In this document: positions 46,276 through 55,727 of the stretch, one piece after another | Position numbering within the stretch: the first letter of the stretch is position 1 | How the letters are laid out: each line of letters begins with the position of its first letter | Assembly: GCA_030433115.1 (NCBI GenBank) | Contig: JAUILH010000009.1 | Coordinates: 1-57,189, forward strand | Length of the DNA: 57,189 bases | Direction of reading: 5' to 3' | DNA from: Bacteroidia bacterium | GTDB lineage: Bacteria; Bacteroidota; Bacteroidia; Flavobacteriales_D; JAUILH01 | Program-made: the position numbers and the translations under genes | Notes under the pieces: generated by a model | Databases searched by the model: none | Told to the model about the DNA's origin: nothing | The model's input: only the letters and a program-made list of their open reading frames with translations

Positions 46276-49200
46276 TTATTGTCTTCCTCCAGCACTTCTC
46301 GAAGGTGAAGCTGCTGCTTTCTTCTCTGCCTCAGCTTTGGCTTTAGCAGCCTCTTGGGCTTTACGTTTCTTTTCTGCTTCCGCTTTTGCTTTTGCCTTGG
46401 CTTCAGCTGCTTTGCGCTTTTTCTCAGCTTCAGCACGAGCTCTTGCTTCCGCTTCCTTTCTTTTTCTTTCTGCCTCTGCCTTAGCACGAGCCTGTTGTTC
46501 AGCTCTGGCTCGAGCCTCTGCCTCTTTCCGCTTTCTTTCCTGCTCCGCTCTGGCTCTGGCTTCTTGTTCAGCACGGGCTTTAGCTTCTGCTTCTCTCTTT
46601 TTCCTTTCCGCTTCTGCGCGGGCTCTTGCCTCTTGTTCTGCCTTGGCTTTTGCTGCTTGCTCCTTTTGCTTACGTTCTGCCTCTGCTCTGGCTCTTGCCT
46701 CCTGTTCAGCTTTAGCTTTGGCGGCCTGTTCTGCCTTAGCCTTAGCTTCCTGCTCCTTACGCAACCTGTCTTTCTCGGCTTGAGCTTTTGCAGCTTGTTC
46801 TCTCTTAATACGCTCTGCTTCCGCCTTAGCTTTTGCTTCACGTTCTGCTTTGGCCTTAGCTTCTTGCTCTTTGCGAATTCGCTCCTGCTCAGCTTTGGCT
46901 TTGGCGGCCTGTTCTGCCTTAGCCTTAGCTTCCTGCTCCTTGCGCAACCTGTCTTTCTCAGCCTGAGCTTTTGCAGCTTGTTCCTTCTTAATGCGCTCTG
47001 CTTCCGCCTTAGCTTTTGCTTCACGTTCTGCTTTGGCTTTAGCTTCTTGCTCTTTGCGAATTCGCTCCTGCTCAGCTTTGGCTTTAGCGGCCTGTTCTTT
47101 CTTAATGCGATCTGCCTCTGCCTTAGCCTTGGCCTCCTGTTCTGCCTTCGCTTTTGCAGCTTGTTCCTTTCGGATACGCTCTTGTTCTGCCTTGGCCTTT
47201 GCTTCTTGTTCTTTTTTGATACGTTCCGCCTCAGCTTTAGCTTTGGCTTCTTTTTCTGCTTTGGCTTTTGCTGCCGCATCACGCTTATTACCGATCTTAG
47301 TTAGCTGAGATTTAGGATACGACTCTGAAGCTTTTCCTTTCAATAACATGGCTGACTTATACTTGGTCTCAGCCCCGCTCAGATCACCTTTATTATAAAG
47401 CTCATCTCCTTCCTTGATCAATTTTTTGTAGTCTTTATCGATCAACTCGTCTTCAGATAATTGGTCAGTATTGGTTCCGCCAACGTTCGTGTTCAACTGC
47501 ATGCCCGCTGCGTTTCCATTTCCGTTACCGTTGCCATTGCCATTCCCTCCATTTCCATTCTCATCATCTACTCCACCAGAAGCATCATTGCTACCATTTG
47601 GTCCGCCGCCGCCCTGACCAGGGTTAGAAGAGTCAACGCCATCTTGATTGTTGCCATGACCATTGTTACCGTTACCGTTGCCATTACCATTGCCGTTACC
47701 TCCATTAGACACGACTCCTCCTGCATTATAATTAATTGTAATGACCTCATTGTCCGATCCGGCGGAATTAGTAGCCGTAATACTGATCAAGTTATTCCCA
47801 TTGTCCAGCATGGCCAGGAAGTAGAATGTTTTCTTAATAGGATTGTAGTTAAGACCTATTATTTCATCATTATTCACCTTAACTACGACATCATTTGCCG
47901 ATTGAATATTTGTAATTGTACCATTCACATCATGACTTGGCATGCTTGAGGTGGTGTTAGATCCAGCTGGGTTATTTATAGTAATCACTGGCATTGCAGC
48001 AGATCCACCCGTGTTATTGGTGTTAGGATTTCCTCCTCCTGTGTTACCACCGGTATTCCCACCGTTACTGCCTCCAGGTTTCACTATGTCTCCTGTAGCC
48101 GTAGTGTCTACAGAACCGTCATGCATATTCCCATGGTGAACAGTTCCATCATCCGGATTGCCTTTTCCTCCGCCAGCTCCACTACCGTTTATGCCAAGAG
48201 AATACACTAAACTGGTGGTTTCACTATCAGAGCCAACACTATTACTTCCCACAACCGTAACTGAAGTGGTTGCTCCATTACTCAATGTAAGTGGAATATT
48301 GAAGTTCCCATTCACCGGATTGTAAGTAAAATTACTTGTATTCACACCATCCACAGTTACACTCATATCACTGGAAGAAGCAATGTTTGTAATGTTACCT
48401 TTTACCGTGAACATTGGCATCTGAGCTTGATGAGGAGCGCTTGCAGGATTTGTGATTGTCACATCCGGAGGTAATAATGTCACCACTTCTTGCTCTGGTT
48501 CATAATTTATGGTGATTGTCTCTGATGTATTTCCACACGCATTAGACACTTTAATGATCAGCACGTTAACACCCTCTTGAAGTGTATTAGTAAAAATAAT
48601 TTTACCCGTACCTGCCTCAAATTGGAAGCTGTGCATATTGCCATTCAAAGATATTTTCACATCATTCTGAACCGCATCTGTTGCATACGCTTTTACGTGG
48701 ATGTTGTCATTCTGTGACAAATATGGGTTACTCGCTGGCTTCACGACACTTAAAGTAGGTGGATTACAGTTATCACGATTCACTGTGATTATTTGAGCAT
48801 CCTGACCGCATGTATTTGTCGCCTTAAGCTCAATGGTATTGGCTCCCACCTGAAGATTCACAGTACTTGTAAGTGATCCATTGTTGAAGTTAAAAGAGGT
48901 TGGAGCTCCGTTGACATTAAGTTGAATATCATTGGCAGAATTAACGTGAGTTACATCCGCATTGATAGTCACTGTTGCAGCTGTTGTGGTAGTATTGTTT
49001 GCCGGAGCATTCATAGTCACCACAGGTTCATCACATTTCTCAACCTTGATGGTCAAAGTGGCACTGTGATTACCACAATTATTAGATGCCTTAATTATAA
49101 TTGTATTGGAGCCAATTGGCAATGTTTGATTGCTCGACAGCGCATGCGTGGCCAGATCGTAGGTGAAATTTTGAGTAATCTGTCCATTCACCAACATTTG

Positions 49201-52200
49201 AATATCACTGGCACCAGACACGTTCAATACTTGAGCAACGATGGTATTGGCTTGATTTTGAGTAACAGAATTGTTTGCCGGCTGACTGATGTTCACAATT
49301 GGTTCATCACATGGTTGTTGTTCTTCAACATAAACCACTGCCGCACTGGCATGACCATGATCACATGAATTCTCCGCAATCACTTCCAAAACGTTACTTC
49401 CAACCTGAAGATTGACTGGTACCGTAAGGCTATTTCCACTGTAATTGAAGTTATTGGTAACAACACCATTGAATTTAACTTCAAGTTGAGACGCCGACGA
49501 CACATTGGTTAGTGCCAACTGGAAATTATAGGCATTAACTGAAGCCTGCAATGTAGCAGGGCTATTGCTAGGGTTTGTGAAATTTACCGTAGGTGCATCA
49601 CATGGCGTACTTAAAGGCTTGTAAATAATCGTTGTGTTGTCACTTGCGGTACCATCCTGATTAGTACCAGTAACGGAAACCAGGTTATTACCTTGATTCA
49701 GTACAATATTATTGATCGCAATTGCTCCAGTAGTCGGATTAAAACTAAAGTTCCCAGTGCTCACACCATTTATTTGTACATCCAGCTGGTTGAATGATAC
49801 AATGTGCTGCACGCTAGCCAAAACAGTTTCGTGCGCCTGAGTGGTGACATGAGGATTGGCAGTTGGAGATGTGATATTAACCACAGGAGGTGTTGGGTTG
49901 TGAATCGGTTGATAAATAATCGTTGTTGATGCATTATCAGATCCATATTGATTAGTTCCTGTGATACTCACCACATTATTACCTTGAACCAAGTTGGCAT
50001 TCAATTGAAGCACTTTGGTATTCACATTGTAGGAGAAGTTGGTCGTGTTAGAACCATTCAACTGAACCGCAATGTCGTTAGCACTGTTCACGTTTAAAAC
50101 AGTTGCAATCACAGTTGCCTGAGGTACACTTACATTGTGAGGGTTGGCTGTAGGACTCGTAATGGTAACCACAGGTGGTAATTGCGGAGCAGGCTCTTTG
50201 TAAATAATGGTTGTTGAAGCATAATCTGATCCGTCACTATTGGTTCCTGTCACTTCAAACACATTAGATCCCGGAACCAAGGTTGCATACACATCCATGT
50301 CTTTTGAAGACGTACTATAGGTAAAGTTACTCGTTGGTATTCCGTTAATCTTTAGTGTAATATTGTTCTTACCAGCCACATGCAATACCTGCGCAACCAC
50401 GTGGTACTGGTTGTTATACACAGTCAATGGGTTCGCATATGGATCGATGAACGACACAATTGGTGGTTGAACCTGTTGGGGTTTATTGTAAATAATGGTT
50501 GTAGCGTCCTGATCTGAACCATCATTGTTGGTCCCGGTTACTACAAAGTAGTTGTTTCCAGGTTGTAAATTACTGTTAATGGTCACAAGATGATTACTTG
50601 GATTATAGGTAAATCCACTGATAGCAACCCCATTTTGAGTAACCGTAATGTTATTCGCAGACTGCACATTCAATACACTTGCCACTACTGTTTGAGAAGG
50701 GCTGTTAGTCGTGTAAGGATCCAAACTCGGATTGATAATGGTTACCACGGGAGGAACAGGTGTTACTGGTTTCTCATAAATTATATTACAAGACTTCACG
50801 TCTGATCCAGCTGTATTGGTCCCTGTAATCTCAATGATATTGTTGCCTTCATTTAAATTAAGGTTGGCAGTAAACAAATCTGTACTTGGATTATAACTAA
50901 AGTTACTGGTGTACTGACCATTTATCTTAAACTTCACATTTGATTTAGAATCGACATTGAAGATGTTGGCAGATACAGAGAAAGCCTGACTGTTGACAAC
51001 GAAAGGACAATAAGAAGGGTTTTTTATAGATACGATCGGTGGACTGATCGTATTCACAGGATCAGCATATATGATCACCCTTGATTCATAATCCGAGCCA
51101 GCTTCATTTGTAGCTCTGATCTCAAACACGTTTTGTCCGGGTTTGAGCACAACATTGCTGGAGAATCCATTGTTACCTGGGTAGTAGGTGAAATTCAAAT
51201 TCTCAATACCATTTTGTTTGAAGGTAATTTGATGTGCACCATCGACATTGTAAATTTTTGCTTTCAAATTGAAGGCGTAGGTATTTACAGTGTGCGGATT
51301 AGAATACGGATCAGTAATGTTTACAATGGGCTTCTTCTTAGGAGGCACCACAACATGTGAAGTATGTGTATTGTTATTGTTAATCGGCTCCACATGACTT
51401 CCTCTTCCTCTATGGATATTCCATTTCAAAGACAAGCCTGTGTAGTAGTATGTATCGTTTGTATTCGTGTTCTCGCCTGCAGCATTAAAAATCTGCCCGT
51501 CAAAACTATTTCTTCTGGTCCAAGTATGTCTGTGCACAAAAGTCAATGCAGCATGAGGTGACAATTGGAAGCCCAGTTCCAATCCTAATGTTGGCATCCA
51601 GTCAATATCCGGTCCATTATTCCAGGCAGCATCCGTCTCAAAGGTACCGTCCAAAGTCTGGTTTGGTCTTAATCTCAAATCATCAATTCCATACTCCGCA
51701 GTCTCATCATGATTGTACATGTTACCAGATATATCCAACTGATTTGTTTTCGCACTGTAAGCTGTCAAACCAATTCCACCAAAACCACTCACAATAAGCC
51801 CCGTTCTTTGTCTCAATCTATTCAAATGAATTGATAATTCAAGAGACTGGTCAATCAGAGAAGTTCTGTAGTTATGTAACACATGTCCAACATTGTCCTT
51901 ATAGTTCAAGTGGTTTCCAGAATTGCCATTAAAACGGTCGTTATTTACAATAAATGCAGAGTCAGTCACATTTTTATCAAGACCATAAGTGGTCCCAGCC
52001 AAGAATCTGTAACGCAGTCCCCAGCCCAAAAACCTATCCTTCTTTAACCAGTCTTTTCCAAAAGTAAATCCACCGGCAAAACCAGCATAACGATCTACTT
52101 CACCTCTTAGTTGACTTTGGTAGGTAGCCCCTCCATTCAGACCAAGATAAAAACCAGTATTTCGATCGTATAAAATCTTTGAACGACTTCCCGACTGAGA

Positions 52201-52266
52201 AAAAAGTTCTGAGCTAAAACTCATTAAAACTCCAGTCAAGACAAGGTATAGTAACGTTTTTTTCAT
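46276..52266 (-). CDS. Giant envelope protein: N-terminal barrel, 12 Ig-like repeats, Gly/Asn linkers, TPR, Lys/Ala/Glu coiled coil
   Basis: A 1996-residue protein from ATG 52266 (signal peptide MKKTLLYLVLTGVLMSFSSE, cut near LFSQ). Residues about 25-300 look like an outer-membrane beta-barrel (GFYLGLNGGATYQSQL, YYTGLSLKWNIH). Twelve Ig-like repeats of about 90-96 residues follow (about 312-1510), each starting P-[IV]-V-x-[IF]-x-x-P and ending NxxxVTGTNxxGSD. Gly/Asn linkers with GNGNGN runs separate repeat 11 from 12 and repeat 12 from a TPR-like patch (about 1609-1659, YKKLIKEGDELYNKGDLSGA). The last 330 residues are almost only Lys, Ala, Glu, Arg and Gln (AKAKAEAERIKKEQ), a TolA-like coiled coil. 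No CHU_C or other T9SS sorting domain is present. Function unknown. Inference: the coiled coil spans the periplasm or cross-links envelope layers. Confidence 0.8.
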   Translation of the reverse strand: MKKTLLYLVLTGVLMSFSSELFSQSGSRSKILYDRNTGFYLGLNGGATYQSQLRGEVDRYAGFAGGFTFGKDWLKKDRFLGWGLRYRFLAGTTYGLDKNVTDSAFIVNNDRFNGNSGNHLNYKDNVGHVLHNYRTSLIDQSLELSIHLNRLRQRTGLIVSGFGGIGLTAYSAKTNQLDISGNMYNHDETAEYGIDDLRLRPNQTLDGTFETDAAWNNGPDIDWMPTLGLELGFQLSPHAALTFVHRHTWTRRNSFDGQIFNAAGENTNTNDTYYYTGLSLKWNIHRGRGSHVEPINNNNTHTSHVVVPPKKKPIVNITDPYSNPHTVNTYAFNLKAKIYNVDGAHQITFKQNGIENLNFTYYPGNNGFSSNVVLKPGQNVFEIRATNEAGSDYESRVIIYADPVNTISPPIVSIKNPSYCPFVVNSQAFSVSANIFNVDSKSNVKFKINGQYTSNFSYNPSTDLFTANLNLNEGNNIIEITGTNTAGSDVKSCNIIYEKPVTPVPPVVTIINPSLDPYTTNSPSQTVVASVLNVQSANNITVTQNGVAISGFTYNPSNHLVTINSNLQPGNNYFVVTGTNNDGSDQDATTIIYNKPQQVQPPIVSFIDPYANPLTVYNNQYHVVAQVLHVAGKNNITLKINGIPTSNFTYSTSSKDMDVYATLVPGSNVFEVTGTNSDGSDYASTTIIYKEPAPQLPPVVTITSPTANPHNVSVPQATVIATVLNVNSANDIAVQLNGSNTTNFSYNVNTKVLQLNANLVQGNNVVSITGTNQYGSDNASTTIIYQPIHNPTPPVVNITSPTANPHVTTQAHETVLASVQHIVSFNQLDVQINGVSTGNFSFNPTTGAIAINNIVLNQGNNLVSVTGTNQDGTASDNTTIIYKPLSTPCDAPTVNFTNPSNSPATLQASVNAYNFQLALTNVSSASQLEVKFNGVVTNNFNYSGNSLTVPVNLQVGSNVLEVIAENSCDHGHASAAVVYVEEQQPCDEPIVNISQPANNSVTQNQANTIVAQVLNVSGASDIQMLVNGQITQNFTYDLATHALSSNQTLPIGSNTIIIKASNNCGNHSATLTIKVEKCDEPVVTMNAPANNTTTTAATVTINADVTHVNSANDIQLNVNGAPTSFNFNNGSLTSTVNLQVGANTIELKATNTCGQDAQIITVNRDNCNPPTLSVVKPASNPYLSQNDNIHVKAYATDAVQNDVKISLNGNMHSFQFEAGTGKIIFTNTLQEGVNVLIIKVSNACGNTSETITINYEPEQEVVTLLPPDVTITNPASAPHQAQMPMFTVKGNITNIASSSDMSVTVDGVNTSNFTYNPVNGNFNIPLTLSNGATTSVTVVGSNSVGSDSETTSLVYSLGINGSGAGGGKGNPDDGTVHHGNMHDGSVDTTATGDIVKPGGSNGGNTGGNTGGGNPNTNNTGGSAAMPVITINNPAGSNTTSSMPSHDVNGTITNIQSANDVVVKVNNDEIIGLNYNPIKKTFYFLAMLDNGNNLISITATNSAGSDNEVITINYNAGGVVSNGGNGNGNGNGNGNNGHGNNQDGVDSSNPGQGGGGPNGSNDASGGVDDENGNGGNGNGNGNGNGNAAGMQLNTNVGGTNTDQLSEDELIDKDYKKLIKEGDELYNKGDLSGAETKYKSAMLLKGKASESYPKSQLTKIGNKRDAAAKAKAEKEAKAKAEAERIKKEQEAKAKAEQERIRKEQAAKAKAEQEAKAKAEADRIKKEQAAKAKAEQERIRKEQEAKAKAEREAKAKAEAERIKKEQAAKAQAEKDRLRKEQEAKAKAEQAAKAKAEQERIRKEQEAKAKAEREAKAKAEAERIKREQAAKAQAEKDRLRKEQEAKAKAEQAAKAKAEQEARARAEAERKQKEQAAKAKAEQEARARAEAERKKREAEAKARAEQEARARAEQERKRKEAEARARAEQQARAKAEAERKRKEAEARARAEAEKKRKAAEAKAKAKAEAEKKRKAQEAAKAKAEAEKKAAASPSRSAGGRQ
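46290..47285 (-). repeat. Lys/Ala/Glu coiled-coil coding repeats
   Basis: About 330 codons of short, imperfect tandem units such as AKAKAEQERIRKEQE and ARARAEAERKRKEAE. A larger unit of roughly 60-80 codons ending QAEKDRLRKEQEAKAKAEQ appears twice nearly unchanged (around 46720-46800 and 46900-46990). The biased codons keep several other frames open, which creates long false reading frames on both strands. Confidence 0.85.
47730..51335 (-). repeat. Twelve Ig-like domain repeats
   Basis: Each unit of about 280-298 nt at the N-terminal side (shorter later) encodes a domain opening PIVNITDPYSNPHTV or similar. Openings of units 2-12 include PIVSIKNPSYCP, PVVTIINPSLDP, PVVTITSPTANPH and PVITINNPAGSN. 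Units 7-10 are more divergent and carry Cys in the linker (CDAP, CDEP). A Gly/Asn-rich insert separates units 11 and 12. Confidence 0.85.
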
Positions 52267-52308
52267 GTGCGTGATATTATTGTAAGCAGGCAACTGCATA
52301 TATCGTAC

Positions 52309-52316
52309 CAAACTTA
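52309..52316 (-). promoter_or_regulatory. -7 element of the barrel/Ig/coiled-coil gene
   Basis: TAAGTTTG on the minus strand matches TAnnTTTG; the start site would be near 52305, about 39 nt before the ATG at 52266. The only upstream TTTG is at 14-nt spacing, so the -33 part is unclear. Confidence 0.45.
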
Positions 52317-52335
52317 GTGATATTTTGAGACAAAG

Positions 52336-52361
52336 CGATAACTTTTATCGATCAGTTGATC
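52336..52361. promoter_or_regulatory. Two adjacent small inverted repeats in the divergent promoter region
   Basis: CGATAA-CTT-TTATCG (52336-52350) is followed, sharing one base, by GATCA-GT-TGATC (52350-52361). They lie between the two divergent -7 boxes of the barrel/Ig gene and the SprB/CHU_C gene. Their position suits a shared operator, but the symmetry is short. Confidence 0.3.
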
Positions 52362-52414
52362 ATTTTTACAGGTTAATTGGTCAATAATCTTTATTCGCTC
52401 AAAGTTTATTTAAT

Positions 52415-52422
52415 TACCTTTA
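52415..52422 (+). promoter_or_regulatory. Weak -7 element before the SprB/CHU_C gene
   Basis: TACCTTTA differs from TAnnTTTG in the last base and ends 4 nt before the ATG at 52427. No -33 match is seen. Confidence 0.25.
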
Positions 52423-52426
52423 CGAG

Positions 52427-54688
52427 ATGCGCTTTTTTTTAGCATTTATTGGTGTAACTGTCTTGTACATTTCGAGTCATTCTCAAAGTGCCAACGATCA
52501 GTGTTCAAGTGCCACCTTCCTATGTCCTAATTTGAGTTACAGTGGTTCAAATAGTGGGGCAAGCACAGACATTTGTCCTGGATGCTCAGATGGAGCTGCA
52601 GCTACTGGCAACTTCTGCTTTGAATTGAATAATACAGTTTGGTTTTCGTTCACAACCAATAATGCAGGCGGAGCGGCCACTGTCAATATCAGTAACATCT
52701 CATGCCTCACTGGTGCAGGAAACAGCAGTGAACTACAGGGCATTATCATTGACGCAGGAATTGCATGCGATGAATCGACATATAGCGCCGTTTCTAACTG
52801 TGAAGCCGGGCAGGCAGGTAGCATGGCACTTAATGCGGCAGGACTCGCCCCGAATACCACATATTACGTTTTGATAGATGGGGCAATTGCCGGTTTCACG
52901 AATGCGGCAGAATGTGATTTTGATATTCAAGTGTCAGGAACGGCTGTAGATCCGAGTGCCAATATTGTCACAGTAGATGAAACATGTGGCAATACGAATG
53001 GATCAATTACGGTCAATAATGTATCAGGAGGAAGTACACCTTACCAATACTCAATTGATGGAACCAGTTTTCAGGCAGGAAATGCTTTCAACGGACTTGC
53101 AAGTGGCAATTATACGGTAACCATACAGGATGATAATGGCTGTATTTTTAATCCTGGAACAGCTCAAGTTGGGCTAATCGGTGGTCCCACAGGCGGTGCA
53201 CCTGCAGTGATAAATGCAGATTGTAACATGAGCAATGGTGAAATCACCATCAATGGCGTTGCCGGTGGCAATCCGCCGTATCAATACAGTTTGAATGGCG
53301 GTGCTAATCAAGCGTCTAACAATTTTAACGGTTTGGCGGCAGGAACCTACACGGTTACGGTAACTGATCAGCAGGGGTGCGAGCAAATTATTTCCAATAT
53401 TGTTGTGCCAAATAATGCCGGACCAACCGGAGCAACCATGCTGGTTTCTGATGCTTCTTGTGGTGGTTCTGATGGCAGCATTACTGTAAATGTGAACGGT
53501 GGATCTGCACCATTTTCTTATGCTATAAATGGCGGTGGACCTCAGGCAAGCAATGTCTTCTCCAATTTGGCAAGTGGTAACTATTCCATACTAATCACGG
53601 ACAACAACGGATGTACTTTTGAAATCCAGACGGTAACTGTGAACTCCACACAAACCAACGTTGTGCCTAGTGTCAGTATTACAGCGAACCCTAATCCGGC
53701 CTGTGATGGAGAAATGATCACTTACACTGCCACTGCTACAAATGGCGGAAACAATCCAAACTTCAATTTCATGGTAAATGGAACTTCCGTCCAGAATGGC
53801 AGCTCAAACGTATATACAGGTGTGCATTCAGCAGGAGACATTATCTCATGCGAAATTACCTCCGATGATCCATGTGTTGGGGTTAACACCGCTACATCAA
53901 ATACAGTTACCATTGTTCCTACCGAAAGTCCTACTGTGGTAATCAATACTTCAAGCACGGATGTTTGCGCCAATGAACAAACCATTATTTCTGCTGTAGC
54001 CAATGGCTGCACCGGAGATTATAATTACAACTGGATGGTAAATGGTAGTTCAATAGGCGCACCGAACGACGACACTCTAACAATCGGCACGTTACAGGAT
54101 GGAGACATTGTAACTTGTGAAATCAGTTGTACCAGCACTTGCAGTACACCTTCTAACTCCAACGCACTGAACTTTAATGTCACTACAGTTAATGCAGATG
54201 CCGGACCTGATTTTCAAATCATTCAAGGCAGCTCAGCTGGACTCGGCGGAAGTGGAAGCGGCACACCTTCATGGTCTCCACCGGAAACTCTGTCCGATCC
54301 GAATAGCTTCACCCCTCAAGCCTCTCCAACAGCCACAACCACATACACATTAACTGTTGATCAAAACGGATGTACAGCAACAGATGAAGCGATCGTTACA
54401 GTGACTTTGCCAATCGTTCTTACCAATACTTTTACACCTAACGGTGATGGTTATAATGACACCTGGCAAATTGCGCGAATTGAAGCATACCCCAGTGCTG
54501 ATGTGAGTATTTATGATAGATGGGGGCAAAGAATTTATCATTCCATCGGTTATTCAAATCAAAAACCATGGGACGGAACAAGAAGCGGGTCTTTTCTCCC
54601 TGCTGCCACATATTACTACATCATCGATTTGAGAACTGGAAATGATGACTATGACTTATACAAAGGAACCGTGACCATCATATATTAA
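52427..54688 (+). CDS. T9SS type B surface protein with SprB repeats and CHU_C domain
   Basis: A 753-residue secreted protein with a short signal peptide (cut near SHS-QS). A Cys-rich N-terminal domain (about 20-175, NDQCSSATFLCPNLSYSGS, NNTVWFSFTTN) is typical of Bacteroidota surface proteins. Three SprB repeats follow (about 178-405, GSITVNNVSGGSTPYQYSI and relatives), then two Ig-like domains (about 415-600). The C terminus is a CHU_C type B sorting domain (about 660-753: FTPNGDGYNDTWQIA, YDRWGQRIYH, ATYYYIIDLR). SprB repeats are known from the mobile gliding adhesin SprB. The gene is directly joined to a PorP/SprF gene (stop codon immediately followed by ATG), its likely secretion partner. 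Confidence 0.92.
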   Translation: MRFFLAFIGVTVLYISSHSQSANDQCSSATFLCPNLSYSGSNSGASTDICPGCSDGAAATGNFCFELNNTVWFSFTTNNAGGAATVNISNISCLTGAGNSSELQGIIIDAGIACDESTYSAVSNCEAGQAGSMALNAAGLAPNTTYYVLIDGAIAGFTNAAECDFDIQVSGTAVDPSANIVTVDETCGNTNGSITVNNVSGGSTPYQYSIDGTSFQAGNAFNGLASGNYTVTIQDDNGCIFNPGTAQVGLIGGPTGGAPAVINADCNMSNGEITINGVAGGNPPYQYSLNGGANQASNNFNGLAAGTYTVTVTDQQGCEQIISNIVVPNNAGPTGATMLVSDASCGGSDGSITVNVNGGSAPFSYAINGGGPQASNVFSNLASGNYSILITDNNGCTFEIQTVTVNSTQTNVVPSVSITANPNPACDGEMITYTATATNGGNNPNFNFMVNGTSVQNGSSNVYTGVHSAGDIISCEITSDDPCVGVNTATSNTVTIVPTESPTVVINTSSTDVCANEQTIISAVANGCTGDYNYNWMVNGSSIGAPNDDTLTIGTLQDGDIVTCEISCTSTCSTPSNSNALNFNVTTVNADAGPDFQIIQGSSAGLGGSGSGTPSWSPPETLSDPNSFTPQASPTATTTYTLTVDQNGCTATDEAIVTVTLPIVLTNTFTPNGDGYNDTWQIARIEAYPSADVSIYDRWGQRIYHSIGYSNQKPWDGTRSGSFLPAATYYYIIDLRTGNDDYDLYKGTVTIIY
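52955..53640 (+). repeat. Three SprB-type repeats
   Basis: Three tandem units of about 75 codons share the scheme C-x-x-x-[ND]-G-x-[IV]-T-[IV]-x-[NV]-x-GG-x-x-P-[FY]-x-Y-[SA]-[IL]-[ND]-G and end GNYTVTIQDDNGC, GTYTVTVTDQQGC or GNYSILITDNNGC. They match SprB repeats of gliding adhesins. Confidence 0.85.
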
Positions 54689-55612
54689 ATGAGATATTTA
54701 CTTGTCATACTATTTTTATGCTGTGGAGCACTGAAGGCCCAACAAACCGAGCAACTTACCCAATATATGTTCAATCAGTTTGGTTTGAATCCGGCATTTG
54801 CTGGTCTTAAAGAGTGTTTCGACATCCGAGTTGGTTATAGGATGCAATGGATTGGCTTTGAAGACGCTCCAAGGACTGGCTACATCAATGCCAATGGGCG
54901 AATTCTTAAGCGGAAATCTGGATTTAACGAAAAACATGGCGTAGGCGCTCAGGTATTAAGTGACGCCACTGGTCCTACCAGCAGAACATTCTTCAATCTG
55001 GCGTACGCCTATCATGTAAAAGTTGGTAGAAAGTACACCTTGTCCTCAGGAATTTCCGCTGGTCTGCTTCAATTCAGATTCGATAAAGCCAGAGTGACGG
55101 TTTGGGACACCGATGATCCGGCGATTAATGGTTCTATTAGCAGATTTATTGTACCCGACATCAACATTGGTTTTTTACTTTATAGTGAGAACTTTTACGC
55201 CGGTCTGACCATGAAGCAGGTCTGGAGAAATAAGTTAAAAAACATATTCCCGGACTCGCGAATGACGCACCATTATTACTTCAATATTGGTAAACGATTT
55301 GTTGCAAATGACAAGCTGACCTATGTACCATCCGTTCTTTTAAAATTTACTAGATTGAGTGTGCCAGCACTGGATATTAATTTGATGTTTGATTTTGATA
55401 ATGCCCTCGCAGTTGGACTATCTTACCGCAATACAGATGCCATCGCAGCCATGTTCAAATTGAACTTTCTAAAACGATTTAGCCTTGGATATTCATTTGA
55501 TTTGACCACGTCAAGAATCCGATATGGGAGTTCCAATACGCACGAAATTACACTTGGTGTGTATTCATGCCCATTGGATGACTCTCATAATTATGAATGT
55601 CCGGTTTTTTAA
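54689..55612 (+). CDS. PorP/SprF family type IX secretion outer-membrane protein (second copy)
   Basis: A 307-residue predicted barrel with signal peptide MRYLLVILFLCCGALKAQ. The family signature follows: LTQYMFNQFGLNPAFAGLKE and RMQWIGFEDAP. Its ATG follows the stop codon of the SprB/CHU_C gene with no gap, so translation is probably coupled. It has the same layout as the PorP protein at 3970-4899 but is clearly divergent from it. This fits the idea that each type B substrate has its own PorP/SprF partner. Confidence 0.92.
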   Translation: MRYLLVILFLCCGALKAQQTEQLTQYMFNQFGLNPAFAGLKECFDIRVGYRMQWIGFEDAPRTGYINANGRILKRKSGFNEKHGVGAQVLSDATGPTSRTFFNLAYAYHVKVGRKYTLSSGISAGLLQFRFDKARVTVWDTDDPAINGSISRFIVPDINIGFLLYSENFYAGLTMKQVWRNKLKNIFPDSRMTHHYYFNIGKRFVANDKLTYVPSVLLKFTRLSVPALDINLMFDFDNALAVGLSYRNTDAIAAMFKLNFLKRFSLGYSFDLTTSRIRYGSSNTHEITLGVYSCPLDDSHNYECPVF

Positions 55613-55727
55613 AACTTTTGCTGCACCATGAAAATGTGAGTGATCAATATTTTACTTTCATTGAAACAACACGGGTACTATTTACGTATAAACAATGTTT
55701 AGACTTGCTTGTATAGAATTAAACTTG

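Noticed and set aside
46191..47304. Long open frames of 202, 316 and 363 codons overlapping the coiled-coil region on both strands
   Set aside because: Their products are low-complexity (Lys/Arg/Pro- or Ser/Ala/Phe/Cys-rich) by-products of the biased codons of the Lys/Ala/Glu repeat gene; no domain or start signal supports them.
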